Assembly: GCA_017458335.1 (NCBI GenBank)
Contig: JAFTFT010000005.1
Location: forward strand, 186,001-250,000
DNA length: 64,000 bases
DNA from: Oscillospiraceae bacterium
GTDB taxonomy: Bacteria; Bacillota; Clostridia; Oscillospirales; Oscillospiraceae
Direction: 5' to 3'
The translations under genes were made by a program, and so were the position numbers. The notes under the pieces are model-generated. The model ran no database searches and was not told the origin of the DNA. It saw only the letters and a list, made by a program, of their open reading frames with translations. Below are positions 1-6,657 of this stretch, piece after piece; within the stretch, counting starts at the first letter, position 1, and the number at the start of each line of letters is the position of its first letter.

Positions 1-120
1 TCCTCTGCCGGCGGGTTCGATGCGGGTGTCATCCGGACCGCGGCTTTTGGTTCGGTCAAAGTACGGCCGGATCTGCCCGGCGGAATAGAGATCAGACAGA
101 AAACCCATCACACAACACAT
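1..120 (-). CDS. Partial gene of unknown function behind a T-box leader
   Basis: Forty codons run off the left edge without a stop. The likely start is the ATG at 120-118, 6-8 bases after a GGAGGTGC ribosome site at 127-134. The visible product begins MCCVMGFLSDLYSAG and continues through a charged stretch; I do not recognise the family. A second in-frame ATG at 108-106 is an alternative start. Its only functional clue is the T-box leader directly upstream, which implies a role in amino-acid supply or aminoacylation for one amino acid. Confidence 0.5.
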   Translation of the reverse strand, partial: MCCVMGFLSDLYSAGQIRPYFDRTKSRGPDDTRIEPAGRG

Positions 121-460
121 AAAAAAGCACCTCCAGAAAAATCGCAGCTTCCCGTCCGATTCAAAAGGACGGACAGCTGCGTATCCGTGGTGCCACCTTT
201 TTTGCCGCAGAACGCGGCCGCTCAACAGGAGTCCAACAACCCCCTGCGCCTTAACGCAGCGCCTACGGCTTACCTACTTGCTCTCGCTTTGGGCTCGCGG
301 CTCGGGAGGGTTACCTGCAGAGAGGCATGTACCGGGCTCTCACCGGGCCCCGGCTCGCTGTGACCGTATCTCTCTGAGACATGTCTCCGTCTCAGCCATG
401 TCCGGCGAAACCCGCGTCCTCGCCTCGCGGACTTCAACCGTTTGCTTATCTAAGGATGAG
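121..460 (-). promoter_or_regulatory. T-box riboswitch leader
   Basis: Read on the minus strand, the leader contains the T-box core AAGGTGGCACCACGG (about 188-202) followed by a strong terminator hairpin with arms CGCAGCT/AGCTGCG and CCGTCC/GGACGG (about 137-181) and a short T run. Upstream is a GC-rich folded region with a GGUGAGAGCC element, as expected for Stem I. T-box leaders read the charging state of a tRNA and allow transcription when it is uncharged. The UGGC tetranucleotide would pair with a tRNA whose discriminator base is G. I could not assign the specifier codon by eye. Confidence 0.82.
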
Positions 461-463
461 CGA

Positions 464-492
464 ATCATAGCACAGATGGAGAAAAAGATAAA
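464..492 (-). promoter_or_regulatory. Probable promoter of the T-box leader
   Basis: On the minus strand a TATGAT -10 element (464-469) lies 17 bases after a weak TTTATC -35 (487-492). Transcription would begin near 457 and cover the whole T-box leader. Confidence 0.5.
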
Positions 493-495
493 ATA

Positions 496-550
496 CAAAT
501 CACGTGGGAACTATCATATGATAAAAATATGGTAGTTCTCACGTGATTTG
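496..550. repeat. 24-bp-arm inverted repeat, probable phzF terminator
   Basis: Left arm 496-519 and right arm 527-550 are complementary over 24 positions with two mismatches at DNA level and a 7-base loop. In plus-strand RNA both mismatches become G-U pairs; in minus-strand RNA they are A-C mismatches. It lies just after the phzF stop on the minus strand and is followed there by a T-rich stretch, so it probably ends phzF transcription. Arm length is more than a terminator needs, so a small palindromic repeat element is an alternative. Confidence 0.6.
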
Positions 551-576
551 CCGGTAGGTATTCCTTGAGCACTCCT

Positions 577-1350
577 TCAGATGAACAACTCGTCAATCGA
601 ATACAGGGCGGCTTTTCCGGCCATGAAAATTCTGTTGCCCTCCCGACGGCAGTACAGCGTGCCGCCGCGCCTGGAAGCCTGATACGCAACGAGCTCGTTC
701 TTCCCAAGCGAATCCGCCCAGTACGGGATAATATGGCAGTGACCGGAGCCGCATACCGGATCTTCCGCCACAGAGAGTTTGGGCGCGAAGCTGCGGGAGA
801 CGCAGTCTTCATCCTTGCCTCTGGCCGTGACATGCACCAGAAGGCCGTCGATCTGTTTGATTTTCTCCAGATCCGGATTCAGATTGCGCACAGTCTCTTC
901 ATCGTCCAGAACGCAGAGCAGGTCGCGGGCCAGAAACGCCTCTTTGACGGAGGCACCCAGCGCGTCCTCCATGGCGGCGGTCACATCCACCTTCTTCAGA
1001 TCGTAGGCAGGGAACTCCATCTCGTACAGATCCCCTTTGCGTGTGACAATCAGGTCCCCGCTCAAGGTGGTGAAAACGACCCGCTGTGCGTCCTTCTCAT
1101 AGAAGTTCAGCAGAACAAATGCGGTTCCCAGTGTGGCATGACCGCAGAGATCGATCTCACCGCCGGGCGTGAACCAGCGCAGGTGCCACTTTTCACCCTC
1201 CCTGACGGTAAAGGCGGTCTCTGAGAAATTATTCTCTCGGGCGATGTTGATCATCAGTTCTTCGGGGAGCCACTCGTCCAGAACGCAGACCGCAGCCTGA
1301 TTTCCATGGAAAACCTGATCGGTAAAGGCGTCGACGACATACTGTTTCAT
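577..1350 (-). CDS. PhzF family isomerase/epimerase-like protein
   Basis: The 257-residue product has the PhzF fold signatures: N-terminal VVDAFTDQVFHGNQAAVCVL, SETAF holding the conserved catalytic Glu, the CGHATLG motif, and DPVCGSGHC near the C-terminus. PhzF proteins are cytoplasmic isomerases related to diaminopimelate epimerase; substrates outside phenazine synthesis are mostly unknown. The start at 1350 is preceded by AAGGAGG with proper spacing; a longer frame to 1404 has no such site. It is transcribed divergently from a LysR regulator, which probably controls it. Confidence 0.85.
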   Translation of the reverse strand: MKQYVVDAFTDQVFHGNQAAVCVLDEWLPEELMINIARENNFSETAFTVREGEKWHLRWFTPGGEIDLCGHATLGTAFVLLNFYEKDAQRVVFTTLSGDLIVTRKGDLYEMEFPAYDLKKVDVTAAMEDALGASVKEAFLARDLLCVLDDEETVRNLNPDLEKIKQIDGLLVHVTARGKDEDCVSRSFAPKLSVAEDPVCGSGHCHIIPYWADSLGKNELVAYQASRRGGTLYCRREGNRIFMAGKAALYSIDELFI

Positions 1351-1454
1351 CTTGTATTCCTCCTTGTGTTTTCTTTGACCACAGTATATACTACAGAAAA
1401 GCATAAGTAAAACAAAAAAATTGCATCTTCACATGCAAGGAGCTTATTTGAGCT

Positions 1455-2324
1455 ATGAACCGTTATATCGCTTTTCTGAAAGTCGTCGAGGTCGGCAGCT
1501 TTACGAAAGCTGCTGAAATTCTGGGCTATACGCAGCCGGCCATGAGCCAGATGATTACCGCGCTGGAGAATGAGCTGTCGATCAAGCTGCTGTTCCGCTC
1601 CCGTTACGGCGTGAAGCTGACACCGGAGGGGGAGCGCCTGCTGCCGTCGATCCAGAGCAGCGTCGCGCAGTATCAGTCCATGCAGAACATCGCCGGCGAG
1701 ATCCGAGGGCTGGAGTCCGGCGTAGTCCGGATTGGAACGATTTCCAGCATCTCCTGTCACTGGCTGCCGCAGGTGATCCGACAGTTCTGGGGGAAGTACC
1801 CGAATGTGAAGCTGATCGTCCATCAGGGAGATTACACGACCATTCCCGAATGGGTACGTACCGGTGAACTGGACTTCGGCTTTGTGACCCCGGACGCCGT
1901 CGAGGGAACGGACCCGCGCTTTCTCAAATACGGGGAGCACAGAGCCTGCCTGCCCAAGAACCACCCGCTGGCGGCCGGAACAAGCGTAAAACTGGAAGAT
2001 CTGGCGAAAGAACCGTTTCTTCTGCTGGAGGAGGGAATCTACAGTGAACCTCTGGCTGCGTTCAGGGCGGCCGGTCTGGAACCGACGATCTGTATGACCA
2101 TGCACGACGACTATTCGATCCTTTCAATGGTGGAGCAGGGGCTCGGCGTGACGATCCTTCCGGAGCTGGTATTGCGGAAACAGAGCTACGATATTGTTAC
2201 CCTTCCCACGGAACCGATGGTGATGCGCCGGATCAGCATTCTGACGCGCAATAAGGATGAGCTCTCGATCGCCGCCAAGCGCTTTATAGAATTGCTGATC
2301 AAAGAACAAAGCCTGTTACCGTGA
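1455..2324 (+). CDS. LysR-family transcriptional regulator
   Basis: The 289-residue protein has an N-terminal winged helix-turn-helix (residues 1-60, VEVGSFTKAAEILGYTQPAM) and a substrate-binding-like effector domain (about 90-285). This is the usual LysR length and layout. It is divergent from phzF with a 104-base shared intergenic region, so phzF is the likely target. The ligand cannot be inferred from sequence. The start has an AAGGAG site about 15 bases upstream. The last few codons run into a fragment of another gene (next entry), so the natural C-terminus may have been altered. Confidence 0.9.
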   Translation: MNRYIAFLKVVEVGSFTKAAEILGYTQPAMSQMITALENELSIKLLFRSRYGVKLTPEGERLLPSIQSSVAQYQSMQNIAGEIRGLESGVVRIGTISSISCHWLPQVIRQFWGKYPNVKLIVHQGDYTTIPEWVRTGELDFGFVTPDAVEGTDPRFLKYGEHRACLPKNHPLAAGTSVKLEDLAKEPFLLLEEGIYSEPLAAFRAAGLEPTICMTMHDDYSILSMVEQGLGVTILPELVLRKQSYDIVTLPTEPMVMRRISILTRNKDELSIAAKRFIELLIKEQSLLP

Positions 2325-2473
2325 TGCTCTTTATCGTCTGTGCAGGTTTGGCAACAGTGTTTTTCAGCAAATTTGCGAAGACGAGAAAAAGACATGAGTT
2401 GTTTGTAGCGCTTGCATATACGATTGGTGCAATTGGATGGCTGGTCGGATGGATCATCCAGCTTACACAGTGA
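2324..2473 (+). pseudogene. Truncated small membrane-protein fragment
   Basis: The frame beginning at the ATG overlapping the LysR stop encodes 49 residues with two hydrophobic segments flanking a KTRKRHE turn, ending GWLVGWIIQLTQ. In many Firmicutes a two- to four-helix membrane protein precedes an XRE regulator like the one that follows. The open frame continues upstream inside lysR without a good start, so this looks like the C-terminal remnant of such a protein left by the event that joined this acquired patch to lysR. It could still be translated by coupling to the LysR stop. Confidence 0.5.
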
Positions 2474-2482
2474 TGAGGCAAA

Positions 2483-2692
2483 ATGATGGATGAGAAACTG
2501 ATACTTAAAAACAGACTTAAGGAAATCCGTACAGAGAAAGGTCTGTCACAGGCACAACTCGCTGAGATGGTTGGTGTATCTCGAAATACGATCAGCTCTA
2601 TCGAAACCGGGCAGTTCAGCCCAACCGCAAAGCTGGCACTTGTCTTGAGCATAGCGTTGGAAAAGCAGTTTGAAGAAATCTTCTATTTCTGA
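2483..2692 (+). CDS. Small XRE-family DNA-binding regulator
   Basis: This 69-residue protein is almost entirely an XRE helix-turn-helix (LSQAQLAEMVGVSRNTISSI at residues 22-41) and ends in the sequence FEEIFYF typical of the short YozG-like single-domain group. These regulators usually sit next to a small integral membrane protein; here only a truncated version precedes it. Two adjacent ATGs (2483, 2486) are possible starts and no strong ribosome site is visible. Confidence 0.85.
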   Translation: MMDEKLILKNRLKEIRTEKGLSQAQLAEMVGVSRNTISSIETGQFSPTAKLALVLSIALEKQFEEIFYF

Positions 2693-2693
2693 G

Positions 2694-3341
2694 TTTCGTG
2701 TCCAAAATCGGATAAAATGTCCCTTCAAAGACAAAACCCGCTGCAAGACACCGCACCTGACTGAGGATGAGATCAAGTCCGCGTTCGTCAGGATGGTGAA
2801 CAAGCTGTACGCGGACCGGGAATTCTACATTACGGAGCTCACCGCCATAAAGGACCGGCTCGGTGATACCACGGCGTTGGAGAAGGAACGCCGGATTCTG
2901 GACGAGCAGCTTGGCATCGACGCCAAGGCGGTGAACGACCTGATTGCCCGCAACGCCCGGGTGGCGCAGGACCAGAAGGAGTACAACGAGCGCTATGATG
3001 CGCTGGTCAACCGGTATGAAGAAACCGAGCACAAGCGCGATGCCGTCATGGAGCAGATCGACCAGATTATGATCCGGCGCAGGAAGATCGAGCGGTTCAT
3101 CGATAGCGTGAAGGACATGCCGGGCGTCCTCACAAGCTGCGCATCCATTCGCTTCCCTCACAGGTTCGGAAAGCTCAGTCGCTCCGCTGCTCGTCCTTCT
3201 CCCATCAAAACAGGTTTTGATGGGAACCCTGAGACCGAGTTCGACGAGAGCCTGTGGGCCGGGCTGGTGGACAGCATGACGGTCCACAGCAAGGACCGGA
3301 TCGTATTCATGCTTACGGGTGGGAGGGAGATTGAAGCGTAA
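2694..3341 (+). pseudogene. 5'-truncated large serine recombinase remnant
   Basis: The frame matches only the C-terminal third of a large serine recombinase: a zinc-ribbon tail (CPFKDKTRCKTPHLTEDEI), then a long coiled coil (about 3010-3110) and the terminal WAGLVDSMTVHSKDRIVF segment. The catalytic resolvase domain with its nucleophilic serine is absent, and the frame begins inside the upstream XRE gene. An in-frame insertion of about 100 bp interrupts the terminal segment. Such recombinases move integrative elements; this remnant marks an old insertion or deletion at the boundary of the arsenic patch. Confidence 0.8.
3133..3233. mobile_element. MITE-like palindromic insertion within the recombinase remnant
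   Basis: About 100 bp separate the recombinase sequence ending near PGVLT from its continuation TEFDESLWAG. The insert is out of character with the coiled coil and is an exact multiple of three, so the frame stays open. It ends with a near-perfect palindrome (TCCCATCAAAAC / GTTTTGATGGGA, about 3209-3234). Exact ends and any target duplication are uncertain. Confidence 0.5.
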
Positions 3342-3402
3342 ACCTGTTGCGAGAGTAGCGTCTCACTCTTAGTAGGCGGGGCAGTTTTTTATTAAAAACA
3401 TA

Positions 3403-3431
3403 TTGACAAAAATCTATATGTGTGTTATCTT
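3403..3431 (+). promoter_or_regulatory. Promoter of the arsenic operon with possible ArsR operator
   Basis: TTGACA (3403-3408) and TATCTT (3426-3431) are separated by 17 bases. An imperfect dyad, AAAATCTAT at about 3408 facing ATAGAATTTT at about 3436, overlaps the -10 and is a plausible ArsR binding site. The local sequence is much more AT-rich than the surrounding chromosome. Confidence 0.65.
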
Positions 3432-3465
3432 TCAGATAGAATTTTTTGAATGTGTGGTGAAGTGT

Positions 3466-3783
3466 ATGGAACAGATCTATATAGATAGTGCCAAGATGCT
3501 CCGCGCCATGTCCGATCCCAAGCGGCTGCGGATCGTGGATATGCTCTCCTGCGGAGAGCTGTGCGCCTGCAAGATTCTGGAGGAATTTCACATCACCCAG
3601 CCCACGCTGTCCCACGATATGAAGGTTCTGGGTGAGGCTGGGATCGTTAAGCAGAAGCGGGAAGGGAAGAACATCTACTACTCCCTCAACAGCGAGGCAT
3701 TAGCAGCCATGCACCAGATGCTTGGCCAGATGTTCGAGGATAAGCCGGACTGTATCTGCCATCAAACAAACTGCTGCGGTTAA
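3466..3783 (+). CDS. arsR: ArsR-family arsenite-responsive repressor
   Basis: The 105-residue winged-helix protein has the metal-site sequence ELCACK (Cys33 and Cys35, with Cys29 close by), the classical arsenite/antimonite-sensing arrangement in the first DNA-binding helix. The recognition helix is ITQPTLSHDMKVL, and a Cys-rich tail (CICHQTNCCG) may give a second site. It normally represses the operon and releases DNA on binding As(III). The ATG at 3466 fits the conserved N-terminus; the longer frame from 3403 starts inside the promoter. It heads the arsR-acr3-arsP-thioredoxin-like operon. Confidence 0.92.
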   Translation: MEQIYIDSAKMLRAMSDPKRLRIVDMLSCGELCACKILEEFHITQPTLSHDMKVLGEAGIVKQKREGKNIYYSLNSEALAAMHQMLGQMFEDKPDCICHQTNCCG

Positions 3784-3862
3784 GCCGACGCAAGCAGCGT
3801 CGGCTTAATCCGCACTCTATAAATAGAAATAATTAAATGTTTCAATGAAAGGAATGATATCT

Positions 3863-4903
3863 ATGAAAAGAGACGTGAGCGGCATCAGTTCATTCCAAAA
3901 GAATTTGACCTGGTGGGTGCTTGGCTGCATGGCGGCGGGTGTCGTGATTGGTCGTTTCTTCCCCGCAGTTCCGGTCTTCTTAAACAAACTGCAGATCGCC
4001 GGGATCTCGCTCCCGATCGCCGTGCTGATCTGGGTCATGATCTATCCAATGATGATGAAGGTCGATTTTCAAAGCGTCAAGCAGATCGGAAAGAACCCCA
4101 AGGGACTGATTGTTACCTGGGTCACGAACTGGCTAATCAAACCATTTACAATGTATGGAATTGCCTATCTGTTTCTATTCGTAATCTTTAGGGCTTTGAT
4201 CCCGGGTGAGCTTGCCAAGCAATACCTTGCAGGCGCGGTATTGCTCGGTGCTGCTCCCTGCACGGCGATGGTGTTTGTTTGGAGCACCTTGACGAATGGA
4301 AATCCGGCTTACACGGTTGTGCAGGTGGCCACAAACGATCTCATCATTCTGATTGCCTTTGTACCCATCGTGAAGTTCCTACTCGGCGTCTCCAATGTAA
4401 TCGTTCCGTACAGCACACTATTTGTCAGTGTGATCCTCTTTGTGGTAATTCCGCTGACCGGCGGGATTCTCACTCGGCTGACCGTCACAAAGCACAGGGG
4501 CAGAGAATACTTTGATAATTCATTTGTACATAGATTTGACAATGTGACCACATTGGGGCTGCTGCTGACACTGGTACTGATTTTCAGCGCGCAGGCGGAG
4601 GTCATTCTCTCTAACCCTCTGCATATCGTACTGATCGCTATCCCACTGATTCTTCAGACATTTCTTATCTTTTTTGTTGCATATGGTGCAAGTAAAGCTG
4701 TGAAGTTGCCATTCGATATTGCCGCGCCAGCCGGAATGATCGGAGCGTCGAATTTCTTTGAGCTGGCTGTTGCGGTGGCTATCGCACTATTTGGCACAAC
4801 AAGTCCTGCAGCCCTTGCAACGACCGTCGGTGTGCTGACGGAAGTGCCGGTTATGCTAACACTTGTAAAAATTGCGAATAACACGAAAGGCTGGTTTACC
4901 TGA
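3863..4903 (+). CDS. acr3: Arsenite efflux permease, ACR3 family
   Basis: The 346-residue polytopic membrane protein has about ten hydrophobic segments and the ACR3 hallmark around GAAPCTAMVFVWSTL, containing the conserved cysteine required for arsenite export, followed by ATNDLIIL. It would pump arsenite out of the cytoplasm using the proton motive force. The start at 3863 lies 9 bases after AAAGGA; an ATG at 3845 has no ribosome site. Its stop overlaps the next start by one base, showing coupled translation with arsP. Confidence 0.93.
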   Translation: MKRDVSGISSFQKNLTWWVLGCMAAGVVIGRFFPAVPVFLNKLQIAGISLPIAVLIWVMIYPMMMKVDFQSVKQIGKNPKGLIVTWVTNWLIKPFTMYGIAYLFLFVIFRALIPGELAKQYLAGAVLLGAAPCTAMVFVWSTLTNGNPAYTVVQVATNDLIILIAFVPIVKFLLGVSNVIVPYSTLFVSVILFVVIPLTGGILTRLTVTKHRGREYFDNSFVHRFDNVTTLGLLLTLVLIFSAQAEVILSNPLHIVLIAIPLILQTFLIFFVAYGASKAVKLPFDIAAPAGMIGASNFFELAVAVAIALFGTTSPAALATTVGVLTEVPVMLTLVKIANNTKGWFT

Positions 4904-5901
4904 TGGGCAAGTTTATTCAAGATCAGATTCTCGGTATGAAGTGGCTCAATGCTTTGATCGGCAAAGGGCTGAGCGCACTCGGTTTGGACATCGCTTCCCG
5001 CTGGGGAGGAAGCATTCAATTCTTTATCTATGATGTAATCAAGATTTCCATCCTGCTGTGTCTCCTGATCTTCATCATTTCCTACATTCAGAGCTTCTTC
5101 CCGCCGGAGCGCAGCAGACGCATTCTTGGCCGCTTTCACGGGATCGGGGCCAATATCATCGGGGCGGTGCTCGGTACGGTAACGCCGTTCTGCTCCTGTT
5201 CCTCTATCCCGATCTTCATGGGTTTTACCAGCGCAGGATTGCCCCTGGGTGTGACCTTCTCGTTTCTGATTTCTTCTCCGATGGTGGATCTTGGCAGCCT
5301 TGTTCTGCTGATGAGCATTTTCGGTGTGAAGATCGCCGTAGCCTATGTGGTGCTGGGACTTGTGATCGCCGTCCTTGGCGGGACGCTGATCGAGAAGCTG
5401 CATATGGAAGGCTATGTCGAAGACTTCATCCGTAATGCAAATTCCAGCGTCAACATCGAAGCGCCGGATCTGACTGTGAAGGATCGGTTGATCTACGCAA
5501 AGGATCAAGTGGTTTCCACTTTCAGGAAAGTCTTTCCGTATATTCTTATTGGTGTAGGCATCGGTGCGGTGATCCATAACTGGATTCCTGAAAGCTGGGT
5601 GGAAACTGTATTGGGCAGCCGTAATCCCTTCGGCGTTGTGCTGGCGACAATCGTCGGGGTTCCCATGTACGCAGACATTTTCGGCACCATTCCCGTAGCC
5701 GAGGCGCTGCTGGCCAAAGGCGCTCTTCTGGGTACGATCCTTAGTTTCATGATGGCTGTTACGACGCTGAGCCTGCCCTCGCTCATCATGCTCCGCAAGG
5801 CGGTCAAACCCCGTCTACTCGGCACTTTCATTGCCATCTGCACGATTGGCATCATCATCGTTGGATATGGCTTCAATGCCTTCCAATATATCTTTATCTA
5901 A
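4903..5901 (+). CDS. arsP: ArsP/YraQ-family permease
   Basis: The 332-residue membrane protein has roughly eight to ten helices and the diagnostic TPFCSCSSIPIF motif, the cysteine pair that in ArsP binds trivalent organoarsenicals. ArsP exports methylated and aromatic arsenicals; other members of this permease family are uncharacterised. Position between acr3 and a CxxC thioredoxin-like gene supports an arsenical role. It begins at the ATG that overlaps the acr3 stop. Confidence 0.85.
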   Translation: MGKFIQDQILGMKWLNALIGKGLSALGLDIASRWGGSIQFFIYDVIKISILLCLLIFIISYIQSFFPPERSRRILGRFHGIGANIIGAVLGTVTPFCSCSSIPIFMGFTSAGLPLGVTFSFLISSPMVDLGSLVLLMSIFGVKIAVAYVVLGLVIAVLGGTLIEKLHMEGYVEDFIRNANSSVNIEAPDLTVKDRLIYAKDQVVSTFRKVFPYILIGVGIGAVIHNWIPESWVETVLGSRNPFGVVLATIVGVPMYADIFGTIPVAEALLAKGALLGTILSFMMAVTTLSLPSLIMLRKAVKPRLLGTFIAICTIGIIIVGYGFNAFQYIFI

Positions 5902-5916
5902 ATGGAGGAAAACAGA

Positions 5917-6144
5917 ATGAATATCAAAGTCCTTGGCGGCGGGTGCTGCAAATGTGAGAACCTGTTGGAAGCAGTGAAAGAGGCTGTTGCCGAAAAAGGT
6001 GTCGATGCCAAGATCGAGTACATCACGGACATGTCTAAGATCATGGAATACGGCATCATGAGCACTCCGGCGTTGATGGTCGATAACAAAGTTGTCTCTA
6101 TGGGACGGGTACTGAAAACAAAAGAGGTTTTGAAATATCTCTAA
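5917..6144 (+). CDS. Small thioredoxin-like redox protein
   Basis: The 75-residue protein has a thioredoxin fold with the active site GGGCCKCENL near the N-terminus and the cis-proline motif STPALMVD. It resembles the TM0996/MTH895 redox-active disulfide proteins often placed after ArsP-type permeases. It may reduce or hand on arsenicals or a permease cysteine; that role is inferred from context. The ATG at 5917 follows GGAGGAAAA; the upstream ATG at 5902 overlaps that ribosome site and is unlikely. Confidence 0.85.
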   Translation: MNIKVLGGGCCKCENLLEAVKEAVAEKGVDAKIEYITDMSKIMEYGIMSTPALMVDNKVVSMGRVLKTKEVLKYL

Positions 6145-6187
6145 TTGCAGCTGATAAGCTGTAAAAAAGCAATGGTATCGATACGCC

Positions 6188-6227
6188 GAGCGCTTCTTCC
6201 TTTTAGACGGAAGAGGCGCTCGTTTTT
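6188..6227 (+). terminator. Intrinsic terminator of the arsenic operon
   Basis: Arms 6188-6200 and 6209-6221 pair over 13 positions with one G-U, an 8-base loop, then GTTTTT. Confidence 0.9.
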
Positions 6228-6235
6228 GCCTGTAT

Positions 6236-6343
6236 GCGCAATCGTGTGCCCGTTTGAACCCAACGATAGTAAATCCAGACCGCTTTTGGGTTCAGCCTGG
6301 ATTCATCGTGTACTTGTATCAATTCGCCTCGGAAGGGGGAAAT
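6236..6343 (+). ncRNA. Unidentified structured element, copy A
   Basis: This 108-base unit is repeated 232 bases downstream. It contains hairpin GCGCA-AUCG-UGUGC (6236-6249), helix H1 (6255-6263 with 6286-6294, 9 bp) and helix H2 (6272-6278 with 6297-6303, extended by CGAU/AUCG at 6264-6267 and 6305-6308). H1 and H2 are interleaved, so they form either a pseudoknot or alternative folds. It ends with the conserved CCTCGGAAGGGGGAAA. Comparison with copy B shows compensatory changes. Short reading frames here lack ribosome sites and do not look coding. Confidence 0.5.
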
Positions 6344-6467
6344 GATCGTTACTATTATGAGTTGCTTTGCGCGGAAGGAAGGTAGTGCTCCACTATTCCG
6401 GTAGAACAGACTTATGATTGAAAAATGGCGTCGGGAAACACGACGTCATCCCGGGGCTCACCGCCAT

Positions 6468-6575
6468 GCACAATCATGTGCGGGCTTGCATCCAACGATT
6501 ATGCGCCCGGCCGCATTTTTGGGTGCAGCCTGGGCGCATCGTGTAATAGTATCAGTTTTCCTCGGAAGGGGGAAA
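6468..6575 (+). ncRNA. Unidentified structured element, copy B
   Basis: This is the second copy of the same unit. Hairpin GCACA-AUCA-UGUGC is at 6468-6481; H1 pairs 6487-6495 with 6519-6527; H2 pairs 6504-6510 with 6530-6536. Relative to copy A, at least three H2 pairs and one H1 pair have changed on both sides while keeping complementarity. All remaining wobbles are G-U in plus-strand RNA but A-C in the opposite strand, so the functional RNA is probably plus-strand. Upstream, ATGGCG (6425-6430) and CGCCAT (6461-6466) could close an extra stem specific to this copy. Confidence 0.5.
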
Positions 6576-6657
6576 CTTGTGTTGAGATTCCTCTCTTCCA
6601 CAGGTTAAAGGTTCAAAGGGCGGAATATAGAAGAAGCTTCATGACACCGGTACAGGA

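Noticed and set aside
6236..6575. Integron attC sites
   Set aside because: RYYYAAC-like boxes occur once per copy, but no matching GTTRRRY box closes each unit, and there are no gene cassettes or integron integrase.
6145..6608. Two short plus-strand frames (66 and 64 codons) sharing a similar C-terminal peptide
   Set aside because: The similarity follows from the tandem structured element. Differences between copies preserve base pairing rather than amino acids, and neither frame has a ribosome site.
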